Below, one piece after another: positions 13,494 to 18,622 of a DNA stretch of 18,622 bases. The DNA comes from Nitrospira lenta. GTDB taxonomy: Bacteria > Nitrospirota > Nitrospiria > Nitrospirales > Nitrospiraceae. Location of the stretch: positions 1 through 18,622 of the forward strand of contig CAMDRK010000015.1 of the NCBI GenBank assembly GCA_945906715.1. Direction: 5' to 3'. Within the stretch, counting starts at the first letter, position 1; each line of letters begins with the position of its first letter. The translations under genes were made by a program, and so were the position numbers. The notes beneath the pieces were generated by a model. It made no database searches. It saw only the letters and a list, made by a program, of their open reading frames with translations, and had not been told where the DNA came from.

Positions 13494-14075
13494 ATGCCCC
13501 GCCAGAAAGAATTCATTCCCGATGAGGCGATCGAGAAGGCCATGCAGGTCTTCTGGCACAAGGGCTATGAAGCCACGTCGATGGAAGATCTCCTGACGGC
13601 AATGGACCTGAATCGTGGCTCCCTCTACGATACGTTTGGTGATAAACGCCAACTGTTCTTAAAAGTGATCGACCGATACTGCCACGGATTCGTCGGCGAG
13701 AAATTTTCGTTGCTCGATCAGCCGGGCCCTGCGCTCCCAACACTCCGTCTATTTATCCGTGGCATGATCGAAGGCGGCCTCGCCGATCCGCAGCGCCGAG
13801 GCTGCCTCATCGCCAATACGGTGATGGAACTATCGCCGCATGAGAACGAGATCGCGGGCACGCTCCGCCAGGTGCTCAAGATGGCGGAAGACACATTCTT
13901 TCGGGTCTTGGTTCGCGCCAAACAGCAGGGGGAATTGAAAAATGAGAAAGATCCACGCGCATTGGCGCGCTTTCTCACAACGATGATGCAAGGAACCATT
14001 GTGATGATCAAGGCCGGGGCGTCGGCTGACGCGGTGAATCAGACAGCAGAGACGGCGCTCTCAGTTTTGGATTGA
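13494..14075 (+). CDS. TetR/AcrR-family transcriptional regulator
   Basis: A 193-residue one-component repressor-type regulator. The N-terminal helix-turn-helix is clear: AIEKAMQVFWHKGYEATSME, then LLTAMDLNRGSLYDTFGDKR (about residues 12-52), the standard TetR pattern. The rest is the helical ligand-binding and dimerisation domain, with the family-typical RRGCLIANTVMEL near 99-111. The start at ATG 13494 fits the domain boundary and a GGAG nine bases upstream; the frame extends to 13377 without domain support. It is divergent from the FAD reductase, SDR and MFS genes, the usual layout for a TetR protein controlling an efflux or detoxification operon. The ligand is unknown. Confidence 0.93.
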   Translation: MPRQKEFIPDEAIEKAMQVFWHKGYEATSMEDLLTAMDLNRGSLYDTFGDKRQLFLKVIDRYCHGFVGEKFSLLDQPGPALPTLRLFIRGMIEGGLADPQRRGCLIANTVMELSPHENEIAGTLRQVLKMAEDTFFRVLVRAKQQGELKNEKDPRALARFLTTMMQGTIVMIKAGASADAVNQTAETALSVLD

Positions 14076-14152
14076 AGCGTTTTTTTGATCCGTTATGGAA
14101 CCTTCGTTCAATACTTGAAACGACAGTGATCATCCGGGACAGGAGGTGTCCT

Positions 14153-14365
14153 ATGACATGTCTACGTTGTGCCGGGCTGATGGTTCGAGAACAGTATGAC
14201 AATCTTGAATTCGACTCAGCGGGATATGAGGTCTCCGGTTGGCGCTGTCTCAATTGCGGCGCGATCGTCGATCCTGTGATTGCGACTCACCGTCAAACCG
14301 CTCGCAAGTCCCAGCCAGATCACGTATTGAAACAACGGCTGAAGGACCTGGTGATGATTGCATAA
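14153..14365 (+). CDS. Small two-CxxC zinc-ribbon-like protein
   Basis: A 70-residue protein with two Cys pairs, C3-x2-C6 at the N terminus (MTCLRCAGLM) and C32-x2-C35 in GWRCLNCGAIVDP, spaced as in a small zinc ribbon or rubredoxin-like knuckle. The C-terminal half is basic (HRQTARKSQ, LKQRLKDL). The start is ATG 14153, supported by GGAGGTG upstream; the same frame extends back to 14072 but without a ribosome binding site. It may bind nucleic acid or a protein partner; nothing in the sequence decides this. It is the first of several small plus-strand genes after the TetR gene. Confidence 0.75.
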   Translation: MTCLRCAGLMVREQYDNLEFDSAGYEVSGWRCLNCGAIVDPVIATHRQTARKSQPDHVLKQRLKDLVMIA

Positions 14366-14383
14366 GAGGCTCAGCGCAATTAC

Positions 14384-14397
14384 GTTAACCCGTTAAC
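14384..14397. promoter_or_regulatory. Paired GTTAAC palindromes before SnoaL-like gene
   Basis: GTTAAC-CC-GTTAAC, two identical 6-base palindromes on one helix face-scale spacing of 8 bases, immediately before the AAGGAGG ribosome binding site (14399-14405). It could act as an operator or RNA hairpin limiting ribosome access; it may also be chance. Confidence 0.25.
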
Positions 14398-14413
14398 CAA
14401 GGAGGATCTCATC

Positions 14414-14779
14414 ATGACAGCCGTAGACATCGGGAAAGAAGTGGCAGCACTGTGCCGGCAGGGCAAAAATCAGGAGGCGATCGATCGCTTTTACTCGCCG
14501 AATATCGAGAGCGTCGAGACCTGTGCCATGCCTGGCATGGAGCAGACACAGAATGGAATCGCGAAGATCAAGGGAAAGAATCAATGGTGGGTCGACAATC
14601 ATGAAATCCACAGCGGCATGGTTGAAGGGCCCTATCCCAACGGCGACCGTTTTGTCCTTCATTTCAAGTATGACGTCACGCCGAAACACACGGGGAAACG
14701 GATGACGATGGACGAAGCAGGCCTCTATACAGTTCAGAACGGAAAAATCGTCAAGGAGGAGTTCTTCTACTCCATGTAG
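14414..14779 (+). CDS. SnoaL-like / NTF2-fold protein
   Basis: A 121-residue soluble protein of the SnoaL-like, nuclear transport factor 2 fold group. Visible features are the N-terminal helices (EVAALCRQGKNQEAIDRFYS), a YSPNIESVETCAMPGME strand and turn, the INGxxxIxxKxxWW-like segment (NGIAKIKGKNQWWVDNHEIH), and the terminal strands GLYTVQNGKIVKEEFFYSM. Relatives include polyketide cyclases, isomerases and many non-enzymes, so no reaction is assigned. The ribosome binding site AAGGAGG lies eight bases upstream of ATG 14414, a strong site that suggests good expression. No signal peptide. Neighbours are small stress-type genes, with a DUF1059-type gene next. Confidence 0.82.
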   Translation: MTAVDIGKEVAALCRQGKNQEAIDRFYSPNIESVETCAMPGMEQTQNGIAKIKGKNQWWVDNHEIHSGMVEGPYPNGDRFVLHFKYDVTPKHTGKRMTMDEAGLYTVQNGKIVKEEFFYSM

Positions 14780-14875
14780 TCAGACTGAAGCCGTCAGGTG
14801 GTATTGACCAAGCCTTGCTGACGTGCTGAACTATACACCTTATTACTTCACCTCATCACACCGGAGGAACGGACC

Positions 14876-15081
14876 ATGGCGACAAAACCGTACAACAACT
14901 CGGATGTCTGGATGTCCAACCGACGGGCGGCTGCGGATTCCAGGTGCGGGCTGAGACCGAGGCGGAACTGATGCAGTTGGTAGCCACCCACACCAAGCAG
15001 TGCCATAAACTGGAGTCAATCCCGCAGGAAATGGCGGCCCAGGTGAAGGCGGCAATCAAGACGGTCACCGTCACGGTCTAA
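14876..15081 (+). pseudogene. DUF1059-type small protein gene with one-base frameshift
   Basis: ATG 14876, preceded by CCGGAGG at good distance, opens MATK and then runs out of frame to a premature TGA after about 30 codons. Adding one A to the AAAA run at 14884-14887 restores MATKTVQQLGCLDVQPTGGC followed by GFQVRAETEAELMQLVATH and a natural end at TAA 15081, 68 residues in all. The restored protein matches the DUF1059 pattern: a cysteine near the start, CGFxVRAETEAEL, then HTKQCH (two histidines) and a helical end. Such proteins are short and of unknown function. The break may be a true mutation, an assembly error in a short A-run, or less likely a -1 programmed frameshift; no canonical slippery heptamer is present. 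Confidence 0.75.
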
Positions 15082-15103
15082 ACGAACTCTTGACTGGGGA
15101 GCT

Positions 15104-15130
15104 GTTCCCTGAGCTCATCACTCAGGGAAC
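15104..15130 (+). terminator. Perfect 10-bp hairpin after DUF1059-type gene
   Basis: GTTCCCTGAG and CTCAGGGAAC form a perfect 10-bp stem around a 7-base loop, 23 bases after the stop at 15081 and 45 bases before the lipoprotein start. No U-tract follows, so termination may be weak or factor-assisted; an RNA-stability role is possible. Confidence 0.5.
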
Positions 15131-15174
15131 AACCCTACTCAAGAAATCACCCTTCACAATACACGGAGGCTCCA

Positions 15175-15609
15175 ATGCACCGCTTAATCGGAACCTTCAT
15201 CCTGTCAATGTTGCTGATCGGACTCTCCGGCTGCAGCTATCTGTTCTATCCCCGCGCAGGCGACTACGCAACTCAAGCGAAAGGGATGAGCGGAGTCGAA
15301 ACCATGATCAACCTGACGAACATGATGGAGGTGTCGGCAACCAAGGCCAAGGGTGGGAAAGGCGTCGATACCACATTGGATGACTTTCACAATCAGCTAC
15401 ATGCGTTGCTGGATTCGTATGACGGCGTGACACAGGAGCAGGCCAAGACTCCGGCCTTTGACCTGGCGGTTACGCATAAGAAGGAACTCACGGCGATCTT
15501 TTGGCGATTGTGGAAGTTCAAGGACGATCAACCGCAGCGCGATCAGCACCTGGATCTCTCGATCGCCGAGCTGAAGGAGTTGCGCGAGACATTGCGAACG
15601 ATCAAGTAG
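15175..15609 (+). CDS. Putative lipoprotein
   Basis: A 144-residue exported lipoprotein. The signal peptide MHRLIGTFILSMLLIGLSGC ends in a lipobox (LSGC, C20), so the mature protein should be lipid-anchored in the envelope. The residue after the cysteine is Ser rather than Asp, which by the E. coli rule would favour outer-membrane sorting. The mature part is mostly helical (TTLDDFHNQLHALLDSYD, then LAVTHKKELTAIFWRLWKF and LSIAELKELRETLRTIK) and has no motif I recognise. The ribosome binding site GGAGG lies seven bases before ATG 15175. It sits behind a hairpin, so it may have its own transcription. Confidence 0.82.
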   Translation: MHRLIGTFILSMLLIGLSGCSYLFYPRAGDYATQAKGMSGVETMINLTNMMEVSATKAKGGKGVDTTLDDFHNQLHALLDSYDGVTQEQAKTPAFDLAVTHKKELTAIFWRLWKFKDDQPQRDQHLDLSIAELKELRETLRTIK

Positions 15610-15697
15610 CCTGCTGCAAGGGTTCCGCCGATAGTCACGCACGCCGGACATCCTGGCAAGCCGGTTGCTGGAATGCCGTGCCGAAAGGAAAGACACG

Positions 15698-16552
15698 ATG
15701 GGACAGACACCCGAACAGATCATCGAAGGCCAACGTCAGGATTGGAATCGCGTCGCCGGGGGCTGGGAGAAATGGGATCGATTCTTCGACGAGCAGATGG
15801 CGTTTCTGAATCACCGGCTCGTGGCCGATGCCCGGCTCCGATCCGGCATGCAGGTACTCGATCTTGGTTCTGGCACCGGCTATCCTGCGCTACTTGGCGC
15901 TCAAACCGTTGGGCAGAGCGGAAGCGTGATCGGGCTGGATCTCGCCGAACAGATGCTCACCGTTGCGCGACGCAAGGCCACGGCACTGGGCCTCGCGAAC
16001 TCGACATTTCGTACGGGCGACGTGACCGCGCTGCCCTTTGAGGCTAATTCGTTCGACGCGGTGACCAGCCGCTTCTGCTTGATGTTTTTGCCGGAGATTC
16101 CGAAGGCCGCAGCTGAAATCGCGCGCGTGCTGAGGCCCGGTGGCTGGGTCGCTGCGGCTGTCTGGGCGGTACCCGATAAGAACCCCTATCTCATGACTCC
16201 TATCACCGTCATCAAGCAATTCCTCGATCTTCCACAACCAGATCCAACCACACCGGGAATTTTCAGACTTGCGAAGCCGGGCGATCTGATGGGAATGCTC
16301 CAGCAGGCAGGATTCACAAACCTGTCCGAAGAAGAATTCGTTGCCGATGTGCGATTTGCATCGGGAGAAGAATATTATGCCAGCCTGACGGACATCGCCG
16401 CGCCAATCCAGAACCTGCTCGCAAAGTTGTCCGACCAACAGAAGATAGATGCGCGTGGGCGCATCATCACCTCCGTCGATCAGTACCGCCAATCGAATGG
16501 CATCGCACTCCCTATCGCCGTCCGAATGGTCTCTGCGCGTAAGCCGCTCTGA
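15698..16552 (+). CDS. Class I SAM-dependent methyltransferase (UbiE-like)
   Basis: A 284-residue Rossmann-fold methyltransferase that transfers a methyl group from S-adenosylmethionine. Motif I is VLDLGSGTGYPAL (53-65) and the acidic ribose-binding residue is D81 in IGLDLAEQML. The motif II/III regions are NSFDAVTSRFCLMFLPE and ARVLRPGGWVAAAVW. This pattern is of the UbiE/COQ5 or methyltransferase type 11 kind, but the acceptor is unknown. The start at ATG 15698 is preferred over 15665 because AAAGGAAAG lies upstream and family members begin close to this point. The stop is seven bases before the TfoX-N gene, so the two are likely co-translated. Confidence 0.9.
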   Translation: MGQTPEQIIEGQRQDWNRVAGGWEKWDRFFDEQMAFLNHRLVADARLRSGMQVLDLGSGTGYPALLGAQTVGQSGSVIGLDLAEQMLTVARRKATALGLANSTFRTGDVTALPFEANSFDAVTSRFCLMFLPEIPKAAAEIARVLRPGGWVAAAVWAVPDKNPYLMTPITVIKQFLDLPQPDPTTPGIFRLAKPGDLMGMLQQAGFTNLSEEEFVADVRFASGEEYYASLTDIAAPIQNLLAKLSDQQKIDARGRIITSVDQYRQSNGIALPIAVRMVSARKPL

Positions 16553-16559
16553 TGCACCG

Positions 16560-16919
16560 ATGGCGACTAAGCACGATGGTTTCAAAGACTATGTGCTGGA
16601 TCAACTGGCCGATCTGCGCGGCGTCATCTGCCGCGCGATGTTCGGCGGGTATGGACTCTACCAGCGCGGAACATTTTTCGGCATCATCCATAAAGGCCGG
16701 CTCTACTTCAAAGTCTCGCCGAACACGGTCGGCCTCTACAAGGAACAGGGCATGAAACCCTTCCGCCCCAACGCCAAACAGACACTCAAATCCTTCTATG
16801 AAGTGCCTGTAGACATCATTGAAGACTCTGAACATCTCGCAGCGTGGGCGACAGAGGCCTGCCAGAGTAACGTGGGTCTGAGTCGATCCCGTAGAGCCTC
16901 CTCGCAATCTTCGCTCTGA
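16560..16919 (+). CDS. TfoX N-terminal domain protein
   Basis: A 119-residue protein with the TfoX/Sxy N-terminal domain. The signature RAMFGGYGLYQRGTFFGIIH (25-44) and RLYFKVSP (47-54) is clear, followed by the Gly-Met-Lys-Pro segment and a FYEVPVDIIED block. The C-terminal TfoX domain is absent, as in many stand-alone members, whose function is not established; competence regulation known for full TfoX/Sxy should not be assumed. The C-terminal tail after about residue 103 (SRSRRASSQSS) looks disordered. The start at ATG 16560 follows the methyltransferase stop closely, without its own ribosome binding site, which suggests translational coupling. Confidence 0.88.
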   Translation: MATKHDGFKDYVLDQLADLRGVICRAMFGGYGLYQRGTFFGIIHKGRLYFKVSPNTVGLYKEQGMKPFRPNAKQTLKSFYEVPVDIIEDSEHLAAWATEACQSNVGLSRSRRASSQSSL

Positions 16920-16941
16920 GCGATCGCCTCTCCTTTCCGTC

Positions 16942-16970
16942 TGGTTTTTCAACAGGAGCAGGCCTATAGT
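16942..16970 (+). promoter_or_regulatory. Weak promoter candidate for the downstream methyltransferase
   Basis: TATAGT (16965-16970) is a good -10 box; TGGTTT (16942-16947) at 17 bases is only a poor -35. It lies in the 186-base gap before the zinc-ribbon methyltransferase. Confidence 0.25.
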
Positions 16971-16989
16971 GAGATCATTATTGTGGATG

Positions 16990-17003
16990 AGGCCCTTGGG
17001 CCT
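16990..17003. repeat. Short perfect palindrome
   Basis: AGGCCC-TT-GGGCCT, a 6-bp stem with only two bases between the arms. As RNA it would need a larger loop, so it is more plausible as a DNA-level site. It lies between the TfoX-N gene and the next methyltransferase. Confidence 0.3.
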
Positions 17004-17105
17004 AGCTCTGCAATACAGGCCGCACTCCGTTCGTCGAAGACGATCGACCAACTTTCTCTTGGGATCTTTCACTGTGAATCCTGAAACGGTTGCCCGCGTA
17101 TCCAC

Positions 17106-17945
17106 GTGTGCATGGATGATGCGATGTTACTGAGCAGGACTTGTCCCGCCTGTAAGACTGGTGGAGCGCAGCTAAGAAGGAATCGCTACTCACATGGCGA
17201 TTGGGTTCTCAAAGAGTGCCTGACGTGCGGCTTTGTTTTTCTGGAGAATCCTCCTGATTATGCCACCCTACAGGGTCAGTTCCCCTGGGAGAATACGTCC
17301 GGGATTCAGAATGAAGCACGACGGAAGTCGTACAGTCGCAGCGAGAATGTTGTTCGGTCTGCGATAAGAGGCGTGCGGAGCCTTACGAACACCGTGATAC
17401 GACGGAGCAAACACGTTTCGCTTGGTTATCGGTATTTTCGCCGAGGCTGGATCGTCGACCTTGGTTGTGGCTTAGGTAACTTTGGCCCGCTTCCGCCCGC
17501 GTGCAAGCTGTTGGGCATTGAGATCTCAAATCAGATAGTGGCTGACGCCCGCCCGATCTTCGAGAGCCGCGGCGGGCGCATTATCCATGCCGACGTGTTA
17601 TCGGGCCTCCAATCACTGGAGGCTGCGTCCTGTGATGGGGCCTTAGTCGAGAGCTATCTTGAGCACGAGGTGCAGCCGGCAGAAGTGTTGCGAGAACTGT
17701 CGCGTGTCTTGCGTTCCGGGAGCGCGATTATCCTCAAATTGCCGAACTATGCTTGTTGGAATCGACGGGTGCGAGGGGAAAAATGGTGCGGATTTCGACT
17801 TCCTGACCATGTGAATTACTTTACGCCGGACACCTTGCGAACCATGCTCGAACAGCAGGGATTCGAGATTGTCAAGTTTACATTCCTTGACCGGCTGTGG
17901 ACCAACGACAACATGTGGTGTGTGGCTCGGAAGAAGGAACACTGA
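17106..17945 (+). CDS. Zinc-ribbon class I methyltransferase
   Basis: A 279-residue SAM-dependent methyltransferase with an N-terminal Cys4 zinc ribbon: C13-PA-C16 and C38-LT-C41 flanking a short beta region. Motif I is IVDLGCGLGNFG (116-127) and the ribose-binding acidic residue is in LLGIEIS. The later region has SYLEHEVQPAEVLRELSRVL and a C-terminal GFRLPDHVNYFTPDTLRTML that is common in methyltransferases acting on sugars and surface polysaccharides. No glycan gene cluster is seen, so that role is inference. The start is uncertain among GTG 17106, ATG 17112 and ATG 17124, none with a clear ribosome binding site. Transcription continues towards a small hairpin at 18035-18051. Confidence 0.85.
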   Translation: MCMDDAMLLSRTCPACKTGGAQLRRNRYSHGDWVLKECLTCGFVFLENPPDYATLQGQFPWENTSGIQNEARRKSYSRSENVVRSAIRGVRSLTNTVIRRSKHVSLGYRYFRRGWIVDLGCGLGNFGPLPPACKLLGIEISNQIVADARPIFESRGGRIIHADVLSGLQSLEAASCDGALVESYLEHEVQPAEVLRELSRVLRSGSAIILKLPNYACWNRRVRGEKWCGFRLPDHVNYFTPDTLRTMLEQQGFEIVKFTFLDRLWTNDNMWCVARKKEH

Positions 17946-18034
17946 GGTCCATACCGGAATGGTCCCATCCCACTACAAGCAAGACCGATCAATCAGCCGA
18001 CCTGTTTCTGTGTAGGCCACACCCTCCACTTCTG

Positions 18035-18051
18035 ACCCCTATTGCAGGGGT
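18035..18051 (+). terminator. Small hairpin downstream of methyltransferase
   Basis: ACCCCT-ATTGC-AGGGGT, a perfect 6-bp stem with a 5-base loop, followed by a pyrimidine-rich but not T-only stretch. It is a weak terminator candidate for the gene ending at 17945. The rest of 17946-18211 holds no gene I can support. Confidence 0.35.
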
Positions 18052-18211
18052 TCCCTTCCCATTTATCTATGAGCTGTTTTGTGTCAGCCCCGGAATCGCT
18101 TGATATTGTAGAAGATCGGATGCCTTTGGCCGAGGAACACTGTCACATGGAAAGGCATCACCCTTGCTCTCTTCAGGGGTATTACAGCCCGGTGGGCAGA
18201 GGGAGGGTTGT

Positions 18212-18622
18212 ATGGAACCGACTGCGCCGATTCCACAATCACCGAAAGGTGATGCAGCGCGCCGCCTTTCTTTCCTTCGTTCAAGCACGATAGCTCTCTG
18301 TTTTTGCCTCTCAACAATCGGCACCGCCTCGGCCGTGATGTCCGCGCCAACGCCGTCCCAGATCCCGCTCTTCGTGGAATCCCCAATCCCAACACCTCCC
18401 TCCATTGCCCAGGCCCTGCCGGAGCCCCAGGTGCACAAACGATGGGTGCGGCAGCAACGTACCATGTTACTCAATCCCGCAGCGTTGGATGTTATGAATC
18501 GCCCTCGTGCCGAGGCCCAAACCGACGTGACACTGAACTTCTTCGATACCGGGCTTCGAACGCTGAACCTTGACCAGCCGCGCGAGTACCCCAATCAGAC
18601 AAAGGTCTGGCGCGGGCGGCTG
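18212..18622 (+). CDS. Exported protein, 3'-truncated by window edge; possible secreted-metalloprotease propeptide
   Basis: An open frame of 137 codons from ATG 18212 to the window end without a stop. GGGAGGG precedes the start at good distance. Residues 16-42 have a basic stretch (RRLSFLRSS) and a hydrophobic core (TIALCFCLSTIGTASA), a signal peptide with a rather long N region. A proline-rich linker follows (PLFVESPIPTPPS). The last part (DVTLNFFDTGLRTLNLDQ, then KVWRGRL) resembles the LNLF-to-WxGR propeptide-like segment found before the catalytic domain of some secreted M12-type metalloproteases; this is a pattern memory, and the catalytic part is outside the window. Competing minus-strand frames (18067-18594) lack a ribosome binding site and have poor composition. 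Confidence 0.7.
   Translation, partial: MEPTAPIPQSPKGDAARRLSFLRSSTIALCFCLSTIGTASAVMSAPTPSQIPLFVESPIPTPPSIAQALPEPQVHKRWVRQQRTMLLNPAALDVMNRPRAEAQTDVTLNFFDTGLRTLNLDQPREYPNQTKVWRGRL

Noticed and set aside
15890..16585. 231-residue minus-strand frame
   Set aside because: It is antisense to a methyltransferase with complete SAM motifs.
18067..18594. 175-residue minus-strand frame at the right end
   Set aside because: It competes with an open plus-strand frame that has a ribosome binding site and signal peptide.
1..18622. tRNA or rRNA genes
   Set aside because: No cloverleaf with a TTC-loop core or conserved rRNA segment was found by eye; a tRNAscan-SE run would settle it.

Overview
The window is one stretch of a bacterial chromosome with about 20 ordinary genes, no phage or plasmid backbone, no rRNA, tRNA or CRISPR array, and an unusual number of intergenic palindromes. 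The gene mix and the intergenic repeats (long tracts of TCTGGTCTGTCTGG and its complement, and a 122-bp GGCTGCTGAAAAAG-type palindrome) resemble what I remember of Nitrospira (Nitrospirota) genomes. That assignment rests on recollection of style, not on a marker gene.

Left part (1-5285): the 3' bulk of a cytochrome P450 (5' end cut by the window) converges on a minus-strand pair, an ODP/flavodiiron-like metallo-beta-lactamase-fold protein and a small unknown protein. A minus-strand tandem-ACT protein follows. After about 860 bp of repeat-rich non-coding DNA come, all on the minus strand, an exported YqgE/AlgH-family protein and a VapB/VapC toxin-antitoxin pair with a 21-bp palindromic operator candidate.

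Middle (5286-10430): a conserved-looking 106-aa protein of unknown function, a membrane-anchored lytic transglycosylase-like protein, a GNAT acetyltransferase, and an exported vanadium-dependent haloperoxidase-type enzyme with the complete vanadate-binding residue set. The gaps hold composite palindromic elements, a three-helix stem-loop at 5601-5699, a 9-bp tandem repeat at 8127-8180 and the 122-bp palindrome at 10294-10415.

Right part (10431-18622): a minus-strand run of FAD/NAD(P)H oxidoreductase, SDR dehydrogenase and TetA-like MFS transporter lies divergent from a TetR-family regulator, with promoter and operator candidates in between. Plus-strand small genes follow: a two-CxxC protein, a SnoaL-like protein, a DUF1059-type gene broken by a one-base frameshift, and a lipoprotein. 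Then come a class I methyltransferase coupled to a TfoX-N protein, a zinc-ribbon methyltransferase, and the 5' part of an exported protein that runs off the window end.

The most distinctive signal is the set of palindromic and tandem repeats that sit at, and in three cases overlap, the stop codons of unrelated genes. Two copies (6358-6480 and 12479-12600), about 6 kb apart, are almost identical and each folds into a hairpin with arms near 48 bp. The frameshifted DUF1059 gene and the three-helix structure at 5601-5699 are the next most useful things to check.
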